Assembly (NCBI GenBank): GCA_028279825.1
Contig: JANQNA010000001.1
Coordinates: 57,681 to 121,680 of the forward strand
Direction of reading: 5' to 3'
Length of the DNA: 64,000 bases
DNA from: an archaeon
GTDB taxonomy: Archaea; Aenigmatarchaeota; Aenigmatarchaeia; GW2011-AR5
Within the stretch, counting starts at the first letter, position 1, and every line of letters begins with the position of its first letter. The translations under genes and the position numbers were made by a program. The notes below the pieces were generated by a model that worked only from the letters and a program-made list of their open reading frames with translations, was not told where the DNA came from and did no database searches. This document shows positions 32,331-40,480 of the stretch, piece by piece.

Positions 32331-33110
32331 GTGACCAATACGCGATTATATATATTCTCTGTTTTATTGGCGATTTTATTAGTTTCTGGATGCACACAAA
32401 CGACTGTTGATACTCCAATTGACAGGTCTCTATTAGACGTCCAGGAAAGAGGAAAACTTATTGTTGGTTCTGCAATACCTTACGAGCCCATGGAAATGTT
32501 TGATGAAAACGGTGAGGCAATAGGCCTTGATATAGATATTATCAGAGAAGTGGCCTCGCGGCTGGGTGTTGAAATAGAAATTATTGATTATGACTGGGAT
32601 GACTTATTCACTGCGGTACAGTCAGGTGAAGTCGACATAGGAATTTCCTCAATGACGATTACAGCTGAAAGATCAGAAGTCATGTTATTCAGTATACCAT
32701 ATTTCAACGGCGGACAGGTGATTGTCACTACTGACAGCAATGAAGATATCAAAGGGCCGGAAGATCTGGCAGAAAAGAAAGTTGGTGCCCAGGAAGGAAC
32801 AACGTGTGAAGATGTTGCACATGAGTATGCCAGGGAAGGAAATGTACTTACGTTCGGAAATGCTGAGGGACTTGTCACCGACCTGCTAAATGGAGACTTC
32901 GATGCATTCATAGTTGATTATGTTTCTGCTGTAAACAGGGTTAAAGAGAATCCAGGCATAAAAATAGTAGGGGAACCGCTAACACAGGAATTCTACGGAA
33001 TGCCTACAAAGATGGGAAATATTGCACTGATGGATGAAATAAATGAAATTCTCAGGGAAATGAAGAGGGAAGGCAGACTCAAGGAAATAGAAGACAAGTG
33101 GCTAAAGTAA
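32331..33110 (+). CDS. Solute-binding lipoprotein, family 3 (amino-acid type)
   Basis: 259 residues from GTG 32331 (leaderless, TATA-like acgtatatata 35-45 bases upstream). Lipobox L-V-S-G-C. SBP family-3 signature: ERGKLIVGSAIPYEPMEMFDENGEAIGLDIDIIREVASRLGVEIEIIDYDWDDLFTAVQSGEVDIGISSMTITAERSEVMLFSIPYFNGGQVIV; the T-x-[EP]-R is the carboxylate-binding Arg. The second lobe has GVTLLNGDFDAFIVDYVSA-like geometry (VTDLLNGDFDAFIVDYVSA) and EPLTQEFYGMPTKMGN. Binds an amino acid or related ligand. No transporter membrane or ATPase gene is nearby. Confidence 0.9.
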   Translation: MTNTRLYIFSVLLAILLVSGCTQTTVDTPIDRSLLDVQERGKLIVGSAIPYEPMEMFDENGEAIGLDIDIIREVASRLGVEIEIIDYDWDDLFTAVQSGEVDIGISSMTITAERSEVMLFSIPYFNGGQVIVTTDSNEDIKGPEDLAEKKVGAQEGTTCEDVAHEYAREGNVLTFGNAEGLVTDLLNGDFDAFIVDYVSAVNRVKENPGIKIVGEPLTQEFYGMPTKMGNIALMDEINEILREMKREGRLKEIEDKWLK

Positions 33111-33143
33111 CACACTTTAATGTATTCTTAACATAGATTTTTC

Positions 33144-33503
33144 ATGAAAGTAGTGCTGGATACGAACTTTTTGATGCTGCCGCACCAGTTCGGCGTTGAC
33201 ATATTTGAGTTTCTTAAGGATTACACACTGTTAGTTTTGTCTCCTTGTGTTAAAGAACTTGAAGCTCTCTCAAAGAAAAAGAGTGATGATGGTGTGGCTG
33301 CAAAGATTGCATTAGAACTAATAGAGAAGAAGAAAGTGAAAATCATTGATTCAAAGGAAAATGCTGACAAGGCGATACTTGAATACGCAAAAGAGCATAA
33401 AATGCCTGTTGCAACGAACGATAAGGAATTGTTGAAAGCTTTAAAAACAAATGGTATCAGAATTATTAGATTAAGGCAGAACAAATATTTGGTGGAAGAA
33501 TGA
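33144..33503 (+). CDS. PIN-domain nuclease (Fcf1/UPF0129-like)
   Basis: 119 residues. [42 protein letters not shown] gives the first Asp and the Glu, and [26 protein letters not shown] gives the last two acidic residues of a PIN active site. It resembles the archaeal rRNA-processing (Fcf1/Utp24-like) PIN protein that normally lies next to aIF2-gamma and Rpo7; here it sits apart from both. An alternative is VapC-like, but no antitoxin is adjacent. Overlaps the pyrophosphatase start by 4 bases. Confidence 0.85.
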   Translation: MKVVLDTNFLMLPHQFGVDIFEFLKDYTLLVLSPCVKELEALSKKKSDDGVAAKIALELIEKKKVKIIDSKENADKAILEYAKEHKMPVATNDKELLKALKTNGIRIIRLRQNKYLVEE

Positions 33504-35467
33504 TTGAAATTGCTCTTGGGGTTGGTCTGTTAACATTGCTTTTCGCAATTTTGACAGCTTTCCGTGTCTTGAAGTATGATCGTGGAAACGAAACAATGAT
33601 TAAGATATCTGAAGCTGTTCAGGAAGGTGCCTCTGCCTTCTTGAGAAAAGAATACAAATTCCTGACAGTATTTGTCGTTGTTCTTGCCATTATTATGGGT
33701 TTATTTCTGTCAACAGTAACGGCGTTATCATTTATCTTCGGTGCATTGTTATCCGGCCTGGCCGGTTTCTTCGGAATGAAGATAGCAACAAGGGCTAATG
33801 TAAGAACAACAAACGCAGCAAGGAGCAGTCTTAACAAGGCACTGCGCGTTGCATTCTCCTCAGGATCTGTTATGGGACTGACCGTTGTTGCTTTTGGTAT
33901 TATTGGTGTAACCACGCTTATGATAGTTTTCAATGATCCAGGACTAATAGTTGGTTTTGGATTTGGTGCATCTTCTATAGCTTTATTCTCGAGAGTCGGG
34001 GGCGGAATATTCACAAAGGCTGCTGATGTAGGCGCGGATTTAGTAGGAAAGGTAGAAAAGGGTATACCAGAAGATGACCCAAGAAACCCTGCCACGATTG
34101 CAGACAACGTTGGTGACAATGTAGGTGACGTTGCCGGTATGGGAGCTGATCTTTTTGAAAGTTATGTTGGTTCGATAATTGCTGCGATGGTACTGGCAGT
34201 AGCAGCTGGTCTGGGCACTAGCGGTATTTTCGCACCGTTGATGATAGCGGCAGTCGGGGCAATTGCATCTATAATCGGCACGTTCTTTGTCCGTGTCAGC
34301 GGCGAGGATCAGGGTGCATTGCTGAATGCACTGAGAAGGGGTATATTTATAGCAGCAATACTTACTGTGATTGCTTCCTATTTCATAATCAATTACCTTG
34401 CATTGAACATTACAGTGTTTTATGCAATCGTGACAGGTTTGGTTGCTGGAATTTTGATTGGTTTAGTGACAGAGTATTACACATCTGCAAAGTACAAGCC
34501 AACACGCAATATAGCGGAGGCATCTAAAACAGGTGCTGCTACAAACATAATACACGGCCTATCTGTCGGTATGCAGAGTACAGTTGTACCTGGATTGATT
34601 ATAGTTGTAGCTTTGATAGCCGCGTTCCAGTTCGCTGGTCTGTATGGTATAGCCATAGCCGGTGTTGGTATGTTAGCAACATTAGGGATAACACTTTCAA
34701 CAGACGCTTATGGACCAGTAGCTGACAATGCCGGTGGTATAGCAGAAATGTCTAATTTACCTTCAAAGGTGAGAAAACGTACGGATGCGCTGGATGCTTT
34801 AGGCAACACTACTGCTGCCACAGGAAAAGGATTTGCTATAGGTTCTGCCGTGCTTACGGCCCTGGCACTTTTGGCTGCTTACACACAGGCTGTTGGCCTG
34901 ACAACAATAAACCTTCTTGAGGCGACTGTAGCAGCAGGTATGCTTATTGGTGTGATAATGCCGTTTCTCTTTAGCTCTTTAACAATGAAAGCTGTAGGTA
35001 AGGCTGCATATGGTATTGTCACAGAGGTTCGCCGACAGTTCAAGACAATAAAAGGACTTATGAAAGGAAAAGCAAAACCTGATTATGCAAAATGTGTAGA
35101 GATATCAACACACGGTGCATTAAAGGAAATGATTCTTCCCGGAGTATTGGCTGTAATAGTTCCAATAGTCGTCGGTCTTGTACTGGGTCCTGCAGCTCTT
35201 GGTGGTTTGCTCATGGGTGCAACTTTCTCTGGTTTTCTCCTAGCAGTCACAATGGCTAATGCAGGAGGGGCATGGGACAACGCAAAGAAGTACATAGAAA
35301 GCGGTAAGCTTGGCGGTAAAGGTTCGGACGTACACAAAGCGGCCGTTGTTGGCGACACAGTTGGTGATCCGTTCAAAGATACGAGCGGACCTTCGATAAA
35401 TATTCTGATAAAATTAATGTCAATAGTTTCGCTTGTTTTTGCACCTATTTTCATTGCACTGGCTTAA
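33500..35467 (+). CDS. hppA: Membrane ion-translocating pyrophosphatase (K+-dependent)
   Basis: 655 residues with about 16 membrane helices. Couples PPi hydrolysis to ion pumping. PPi/Mg site: [50 protein letters not shown]; further acidic motif [18 protein letters not shown]; closing [25 protein letters not shown]. The segment [15 protein letters not shown] has Ala where K+-independent enzymes have Lys, so it is K+-dependent. The Glu in L-F-E-S is where Na+-pumping members keep it, so Na+ or mixed pumping is possible. Recycles PPi from GluRS, MetK and others. Confidence 0.95.
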   Translation: MIEIALGVGLLTLLFAILTAFRVLKYDRGNETMIKISEAVQEGASAFLRKEYKFLTVFVVVLAIIMGLFLSTVTALSFIFGALLSGLAGFFGMKIATRANVRTTNAARSSLNKALRVAFSSGSVMGLTVVAFGIIGVTTLMIVFNDPGLIVGFGFGASSIALFSRVGGGIFTKAADVGADLVGKVEKGIPEDDPRNPATIADNVGDNVGDVAGMGADLFESYVGSIIAAMVLAVAAGLGTSGIFAPLMIAAVGAIASIIGTFFVRVSGEDQGALLNALRRGIFIAAILTVIASYFIINYLALNITVFYAIVTGLVAGILIGLVTEYYTSAKYKPTRNIAEASKTGAATNIIHGLSVGMQSTVVPGLIIVVALIAAFQFAGLYGIAIAGVGMLATLGITLSTDAYGPVADNAGGIAEMSNLPSKVRKRTDALDALGNTTAATGKGFAIGSAVLTALALLAAYTQAVGLTTINLLEATVAAGMLIGVIMPFLFSSLTMKAVGKAAYGIVTEVRRQFKTIKGLMKGKAKPDYAKCVEISTHGALKEMILPGVLAVIVPIVVGLVLGPAALGGLLMGATFSGFLLAVTMANAGGAWDNAKKYIESGKLGGKGSDVHKAAVVGDTVGDPFKDTSGPSINILIKLMSIVSLVFAPIFIALA

Positions 35468-35530
35468 TCTACCCGAAAAAAACCATTATATAGGGGTCTT
35501 CGACATTGTATAATTAAGTAAGGTGGGTGA

Positions 35531-36295
35531 ATGTACCGGATTTATGCGTTTGTTATTGTTCTTTCTTTAGTTCTAGTTTCGGGTTGTACAAGCACCACGC
35601 ATGAGGCTTCAGACCCTTCCCTGACAAACGTTGTTTCCAAAGGAGTTTTGGTTGTAGGAGCTATACCTGATTATCCTCCAATGGAGTCTATTGATGAGAC
35701 GGGTAATCTTGTTGGTTATGATATTGATTTAGTCAGGGAGATTGCGGCTGAAATTGATGTCACTCCCGAATTCAGACAAATAGCATGGGGTGATTTATTT
35801 GATGCTGTGAAATCAGGCGAGGTTGACATGATTATTTCAGCAATCACAATAACACCAGAAAGATCAGAAACAATGTTGTTTAGTGTGCCATACTTTGATG
35901 CGGGTCAGGTGATAACTGTCAAGAAAGAAAACACTGATATTAATGGACCTGAGGATCTGATGGGTAAGAGAGTTGGCGTACAATCTGGTACAACATGTGA
36001 AGAAGCTGCCTTACAATATGTGGATGAGGTTGTTGGTTATGAGTCTTATGATCCTATAATTGCTGACTTAAAGGAAGGAAATGTTGATGCATTGGTTACT
36101 GATCTGATAGGATCCACAGGACATGTAAAAAACAATCCGGAGTTAAAGATTGTTGGTGAGCCGTTCACACAGGAATACTACGGAATTGCGACTAAACTTG
36201 GAAACGATGCGCTGATGGAGAGAGTGAACGAGATTCTTAGAGAAATGAAGAGAAACGGAAAACTTGATGAACTAAAGACAAAGTGGCTGGGTTGA
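35531..36295 (+). CDS. Solute-binding lipoprotein, family 3 (copy A)
   Basis: 254 residues, SD aggtgggtga. Lipobox L-V-S-G-C. Family-3 profile: KGVLVVGAIPDYPPMESIDETGNLVGYDIDLVREIAAEIDVTPEFRQIAWGDLFDAVKSGEVDMIISAITITPERSETMLFSVPYFDAGQVITV, with the carboxylate-binding Arg in T-P-E-R. VGVQSGTTCEEAALQYV and LVTDLIGSTGHVKNNPELKIVGEPFTQEYYGIATKLGN are lobe 2. First of three tandem copies. DNA blocks are identical to copy B (36155-36219 = 36942-37006) and copy C (36213-36289 = 37782-37858). Amino-acid-like ligand. Confidence 0.9.
   Translation: MYRIYAFVIVLSLVLVSGCTSTTHEASDPSLTNVVSKGVLVVGAIPDYPPMESIDETGNLVGYDIDLVREIAAEIDVTPEFRQIAWGDLFDAVKSGEVDMIISAITITPERSETMLFSVPYFDAGQVITVKKENTDINGPEDLMGKRVGVQSGTTCEEAALQYVDEVVGYESYDPIIADLKEGNVDALVTDLIGSTGHVKNNPELKIVGEPFTQEYYGIATKLGNDALMERVNEILREMKRNGKLDELKTKWLG
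36155..36219 (+). repeat. 65-base block identical to 36942-37006
   Basis: Base-by-base comparison of the 3' parts of binding-protein copies A and B shows an uninterrupted 65-base identity at an offset of 787. It codes for the lobe-2 end GEPFTQEYYGIATKLGNDAL. The flanking DNA is clearly diverged. Confidence 0.9.
36213..36289 (+). repeat. 77-base block identical to 37782-37858
   Basis: Copies A and C are identical for 77 bases (offset 1569) through the last helix (MERVNEILREMKRNGKLDEL and KTKWL), while the sequence just before it differs. The A-B and A-C blocks adjoin, so copy A looks like a mosaic donor or recipient. Confidence 0.9.
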
Positions 36296-36296
36296 T

Positions 36297-37085
36297 ATGA
36301 GTAAATTCAAAATTTATCTGATCTGTGTTCTTTCTTTAGTTCTAGTTTCGGGTTGCACAACAACGGAAACTGTTAGTGATCCTTCCCTGACAAACATTAT
36401 CGAAAGAGGTGTAATTGTCGCGGGCACGAGTCCGCCATACGGCCCAATGGAATACTACGACGGAGAAGACATAGTGGGTATTGATATTGACATAGCAAAA
36501 GAAATTGCGTTGGCAATAGGTGTAGAGCTTGAAGTCAAGGATGTTGATTTTGATTTCTTGCTTGATTCCGTTGATTCAGGAGAAGTGGACATTGCTGTTG
36601 CTGCAATTACAATTACCCCTGACAGATCAGAGACGCATTTGTTCAGTATACCTTATTTTAACGGTGGACAGTCAGTTGTTGTACGTTCCGCGAGCCAGAT
36701 AGAACTGATAAATGAGTTGGAAGGTAAAAACGTGGGTGTTGAAGATGATCAAACCCCTCTGAAAGACGCTATATTTGAGCATGTTGAAAATCCTTTGGTT
36801 CATCTGCACAAGGATAGTGACGGTCCCGATTATTCAACAACGGTTGTGGCAAAGCTGAAGAATGAAACACTTGATGCGTTTGTCATAGATTACGTGGCCG
36901 CTGTAACCATAACACAAGAAAATCCGGAGTTGAAAATTCTAGGTGAGCCGTTCACACAGGAATACTACGGAATTGCGACTAAACTTGGAAACGATGCGCT
37001 GATGGATGAAATAAATGAAATTCTGAGGGAATTGAAAAGAACAGGAAGGCTTGATGAAATAAAGGACAAGTGGGTGAAATTGTGA
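36297..37085 (+). CDS. Solute-binding lipoprotein, family 3 (copy B)
   Basis: 262 residues, ATG one base after copy A. Lipobox L-V-S-G-C. ERGVIVAGTSPPYGPMEYYDGEDIVGIDIDIAKEIALAIGVELEVKDVDFDFLLDSVDSGEVDIAVAAITITPDRSETHLFSIPYFNGGQSVVV. The lobe-2 hinge differs from A (VEDDQTPLKDAIFEHVENPLVHLHKDSDGPDYSTT), and the Cys of A is absent, so ligand preference probably differs. The lipobox region DNA is identical to A over about 30 bases, and 65 bases near the end are identical too. The stop overlaps the ATG of copy C. Confidence 0.9.
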   Translation: MSKFKIYLICVLSLVLVSGCTTTETVSDPSLTNIIERGVIVAGTSPPYGPMEYYDGEDIVGIDIDIAKEIALAIGVELEVKDVDFDFLLDSVDSGEVDIAVAAITITPDRSETHLFSIPYFNGGQSVVVRSASQIELINELEGKNVGVEDDQTPLKDAIFEHVENPLVHLHKDSDGPDYSTTVVAKLKNETLDAFVIDYVAAVTITQENPELKILGEPFTQEYYGIATKLGNDALMDEINEILRELKRTGRLDEIKDKWVKL

Positions 37086-37864
37086 TGAAAATACATAGAT
37101 TATATTTATTCTGTATCGTGTCAGTGTTACTGGTCTCCGGCTGCACAAGCACCACGCCTGAGGTTTCAGACCCTTCCCTGACAAACATTATCGAAAGAGG
37201 TACGCTTGTCGTATCAACTTACCCGCATATCGATCCTATGACATACAAGGATGAAGCAGGAAACAACATGGGTCACGACATTGACATGGCAAACGAAATA
37301 GCAAAAGAGCTGGGAGTTTCTCTACAGATTGAGGAATTGTTCTTCCCTGATATGCTTGCAGCTGCAAAAAATGGTGATGTAGATCTGGGTATATCTTCTA
37401 TTACGATAACTGCCGAGAGATCTGAGATCATGTTATTCAGCATACCTTATTTTGATGCGGGACAAGTTATAATAGTAAGAAATGATACAACCGATGTGGA
37501 CAGTCCAGAGGATTTTGCAGGCAAGAAGATAGGTGTAGTGAAGGGGACAACAGGTGAAAAAGCGGTATTGGCACTAGAGGGTATAAACACTTCTCTTGTG
37601 ATAAGTTACGACAAGAACGAAGACAGAGATGTTGATTTGAAGAATGGTGTTATTGACCTTCTTGTTGGAGATATTACAGGGGCAGTGGGTACAATAAGAA
37701 ACAATCCTGAACTGAAGGTTGTTGGTAATCCATTTACGCAGGAATATTATGGAATTGTAACCAAACTTGGAAATGATGCGTTGATGGAGAGAGTGAACGA
37801 GATTCTTAGAGAAATGAAGAGAAACGGAAAACTTGATGAACTAAAGACAAAGTGGCTGAAGTAA
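37085..37864 (+). CDS. Solute-binding lipoprotein, family 3 (copy C)
   Basis: 259 residues from ATG 37085, which overlaps the preceding stop (TGATG). Lipobox L-V-S-G-C. ERGTLVVSTYPHIDPMTYKDEAGNNMGHDIDMANEIAKELGVSLQIEELFFPDMLAAAKNGDVDLGISSITITAERSEIMLFSIPYFDAGQVIIV. Lobe 2 (VVKGTTGEKAVLALEGINTSLVISYDKNEDRDVDLKNGVIDLLVGDITGAVGTIRNNPELKVVGNPFTQEYYGIVTKLGN) lacks the Cys of A. Its last 77 bases before the stop are identical to copy A. It is followed by the HAMP sensor with no spacing (TAAATG). Confidence 0.9.
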   Translation: MKIHRLYLFCIVSVLLVSGCTSTTPEVSDPSLTNIIERGTLVVSTYPHIDPMTYKDEAGNNMGHDIDMANEIAKELGVSLQIEELFFPDMLAAAKNGDVDLGISSITITAERSEIMLFSIPYFDAGQVIIVRNDTTDVDSPEDFAGKKIGVVKGTTGEKAVLALEGINTSLVISYDKNEDRDVDLKNGVIDLLVGDITGAVGTIRNNPELKVVGNPFTQEYYGIVTKLGNDALMERVNEILREMKRNGKLDELKTKWLK

Positions 37865-38782
37865 ATGAAAGCAAGGCTGTCTGTTAAGATTATTGGAATA
37901 GTTTTTTTACTGTCTGCTGTGCTTTTTGCTTCTCTTATTTACCTTTATACGGACCACTATACGAACGGAATAACTGATGCATTTGTTGACAGGGCAAAAG
38001 CTACTGCAAACTCTCTTAACAGTGCAATTGATACAAGAGAAGATTTGTATGACAAAAACAAACTCATGTCAATTATACAAAAGAGTATATGGCTTGATCC
38101 TGACATTGTTGATATAAGTTTTGTTTTTCCGGACGGTGGTGCAATGTCAACCTACATTGCCTTTGATATGAACAATATCAATAAAGCCCCTGACAAGGAC
38201 AATCAAAATTCCTATAGAAATGATATCCTGATTGACAAAACTGTTCAAAATAACGAAAAGCGAATTCTTCGTGTTATAACACCTATTCATCTGTCCGGCC
38301 AGATAGTTGGTACAGTCCAAATCGACTTTACACTCGAAAACATAAACAAAGAGATACTTAATGCGACGACATTCTTTATTATGATATACATTGTTATGCT
38401 TATTGCCTTCATAGCATTTCTGTTTTATTTCCTAAGACTGATTACCATAAAACCCATAACAGAAATAAACAAGGGTATGGAATCAATATCCAAGGGTAAC
38501 CTTAATTATAAAATAAAAGTCAAGACAAAGGACGAACTTGGAAATCTTGCCGGGGCATTCAACAAGATGACTCTGGATCTGAAAAAATCCAGAGCTGAAC
38601 TTGAAGGCTACAGTAAAACGCTGGAAAAGAAAGTTAAGGATCGTACAAAAGAACTTGAATCCAAGAACAAGGAGCTTGAAACCTTCAACAAACTTGCAAT
38701 TGGAAGAGAACTGAAAATGATTGAGCTGAAGAAGAAGATTAAGGAACTTCAGGACAAGATCAATAAAAAAGGGCAACCTTAG
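37865..38782 (+). CDS. HAMP sensor with outside domain and GRELKM coiled coil, no output domain
   Basis: 305 residues. Transmembrane helix 1 is about 8-28. An extracytoplasmic domain (30-165) has SAIDTREDLYDKNKLMSIIQKSIWLDPDIVDISFVFPDGGAMSTYIAFDMNNINKAPDKDNQ and ILRVITPIHLSGQIVGTVQIDFTLE, Cache/sCache-like. Transmembrane helix 2 is about 172-194. HAMP (195-245): ITIKPITEINKGMESISKGNLNYKIKVKTKDELGNLAGAFNKMTLDLKKS. A long coiled coil ends with LAIGRELKMIELKKKIKELQDKI. No enzymatic output. It directly follows three binding proteins and probably reads their ligand-bound state. Confidence 0.88.
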   Translation: MKARLSVKIIGIVFLLSAVLFASLIYLYTDHYTNGITDAFVDRAKATANSLNSAIDTREDLYDKNKLMSIIQKSIWLDPDIVDISFVFPDGGAMSTYIAFDMNNINKAPDKDNQNSYRNDILIDKTVQNNEKRILRVITPIHLSGQIVGTVQIDFTLENINKEILNATTFFIMIYIVMLIAFIAFLFYFLRLITIKPITEINKGMESISKGNLNYKIKVKTKDELGNLAGAFNKMTLDLKKSRAELEGYSKTLEKKVKDRTKELESKNKELETFNKLAIGRELKMIELKKKIKELQDKINKKGQP

Positions 38783-38814
38783 CTGTTTTTAAAAATTAGA
38801 AACAATGTCTATAC

Positions 38815-39948
38815 ATGAAACAGTTTATCACATCGGAGTCTGTGACGGAAGGGCATCCGGATAAAATTGCAGACCAGATAAGCGATTCTATTCTTGATGA
38901 AATATACTCGAAAGATCCGCATGCCAGAGTGGCTGTTGAGGCTTTGACAACTACGGGATTGATCGTTATAGCCGGTGAGGTCACAACAAATGCACACTTT
39001 GACGCGCAAAAGATAGCAAGAAACACGCTAAAAGAAATCGGCTACAATGACCCTGCATTTGGCATTGATCACGAAGATGCAGGCATACTTGTATCTATAA
39101 CAGAACAATCACCCGATATAGCTCAGGGTGTTGATGAGAAAGACGGTGAACACGGTGCAGGTGACCAGGGAATGATGTATGGCTACGCCACTAAAGAGAC
39201 AAAACAGATGATGCCACTGCCAATTGTGCTGGCGCACAGGCTTACAGAGAGTTTAGAGTATGTAAGGAAGAATAATCTAATTGAACATTTGGGACCGGAT
39301 GGCAAAAGTCAGGTGACTGTGGAGTATGAAGACGGGAAGCCGAAACGTGTTGATGCTATTGTTATTGCACAACAACACAAGGACCATAAGGTTCCGGGCT
39401 ATCTCAAAAATGAGTTAATAGAACACGTGATCAAACCCATATGCGGTGAATACATAGATGACAAAACAAAGTTCCACATAAATGCGACAGGGAGATTTGT
39501 AACAGGCGGTCCTGAAGGTGATACCGGACTAACGGGCAGAAAGATAATAGCTGATACTTACGGCGGTATAGGACGTCATGGTGGTGGTTGTTTTTCTGGT
39601 AAAGATCCCTCAAAGGTTGACAGATCCGGTGCATATATGGCGAGATATATTGCAAAGAATATCGTTGCCGCTGATCTTGCAGATAAGTGTGAAGTGCAAC
39701 TTTCATATGCAATAGGTGTTGCAAAACCAATCAGCATCCATGTTGATTGTTTCGGGACAGGTAAAATTCCGGAAGAGGAGATCGTTGAACTAATCTACAA
39801 GCATTTTCCGCTAACGCCTTCAGGCATAATAAATCATCTAAAGCTAAGAAGGCCGATCTATAGAAAGACAGCAAAGTACGGTCATTTTGGCCGTGAGGAT
39901 CCTGACTTCACATGGGAAAAGACGGATAAAGCTGGTGAACTAAAATGA
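38815..39948 (+). CDS. metK: S-adenosylmethionine synthetase, bacterial type
   Basis: 377 residues. Makes AdoMet from methionine and [30 protein letters not shown] (nucleotide/metal H-P-D-K), [19 protein letters not shown] (hexapeptide GAGDQG), [27 protein letters not shown] and [19 protein letters not shown] are classical MetK motifs of the bacterial/eukaryotic family. Most archaea use the unrelated-looking MAT family instead, so the gene may be of bacterial origin. TATA-like tttttaaaaatt lies about 21-32 bases upstream (leaderless). Its PPi and Pi products feed the pyrophosphatase encoded 3 kb upstream. Overlaps the next gene by 4 bases. Confidence 0.95.
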   Translation: MKQFITSESVTEGHPDKIADQISDSILDEIYSKDPHARVAVEALTTTGLIVIAGEVTTNAHFDAQKIARNTLKEIGYNDPAFGIDHEDAGILVSITEQSPDIAQGVDEKDGEHGAGDQGMMYGYATKETKQMMPLPIVLAHRLTESLEYVRKNNLIEHLGPDGKSQVTVEYEDGKPKRVDAIVIAQQHKDHKVPGYLKNELIEHVIKPICGEYIDDKTKFHINATGRFVTGGPEGDTGLTGRKIIADTYGGIGRHGGGCFSGKDPSKVDRSGAYMARYIAKNIVAADLADKCEVQLSYAIGVAKPISIHVDCFGTGKIPEEEIVELIYKHFPLTPSGIINHLKLRRPIYRKTAKYGHFGREDPDFTWEKTDKAGELK

Positions 39949-40322
39949 AAACAATTTATTGTGTCGGGAATCTTCTTCTAAAGGAAGATAATACACCGAT
40001 AAAGATAATGGGGAAATTGCAAAAGCAATTTCCCGATATAGAGTTCAAAGAACTTGATCCGACGGAAGATATACCGGAAGGGACGTTAACTATCATAGAT
40101 ACAGTTGTCGGGATATATGACGTCAAGATCATAGACGATTTAGATATAATTGTTTCTGACAAGGCTTATTCTCTGCATGATTTTGACCTTGGAATTAATC
40201 TAAAGCTAATGAAAAAGGCTGGAAAGCTGGATAAAGTACAAGTTATTGGTGTACCGCAAGATATGACAGAAGAAAAAGCTCTTGAAGAAATAAGCAAACT
40301 ACTTCTTAACATCCTTTCTTAA
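39945..40322 (+). CDS. Hydrogenase maturation protease (HycI/HyaD-like, M52)
   Basis: 125 residues. [102 protein letters not shown] follows the M52 pattern (G-N-x-L-x-x-D-[DN]-x-x-P, then I-I-D-x-V/T, then the H-D-F/H-x-x-x strand). It would clip the C-terminal tail of the NiFe large subunit encoded just downstream on the other strand. The 3' end overlaps the small membrane gene by 24 bases (convergent). Confidence 0.8.
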   Translation: MKTIYCVGNLLLKEDNTPIKIMGKLQKQFPDIEFKELDPTEDIPEGTLTIIDTVVGIYDVKIIDDLDIIVSDKAYSLHDFDLGINLKLMKKAGKLDKVQVIGVPQDMTEEKALEEISKLLLNILS

Positions 40323-40463
40323 CATTTTTATTTCTCGAAGTAGCTCTCTGTTATGTTTGTGGTCATGTTTTGTATGCCATATGTATACACCAAGAAAAAT
40401 AACAATCGCTGCTAAATTCATTAACATATCTGCATCCAGCGGTCCAAACACTGGTAAAACCAT
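40299..40463 (-). CDS. Small membrane protein with His cluster, hydrogenase-linked
   Basis: 54 residues if started at ATG 40463 (MVLPVFGPLDADML); GTG codons at 40481 and 40490, overlapping the hydrogenase stop, are possible and give up to 63. One transmembrane helix (about 13-30) is followed by [26 protein letters not shown]: a His-rich patch and a basic helix on one side of the membrane. It is downstream of the large subunit and could anchor the hydrogenase or bind nickel. Both roles are guesses. No SD is obvious. Confidence 0.5.
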   Translation of the reverse strand: MVLPVFGPLDADMLMNLAAIVIFLGVYIWHTKHDHKHNRELLREIKMLRKDVKK

Positions 40464-40480
40464 TATATGATGAAATTTCA

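Noticed and set aside
33144..33503. VapC toxin
   Set aside because: PIN domain is present but no antitoxin gene is adjacent and the sequence fits the archaeal Fcf1/UPF0129 type better.
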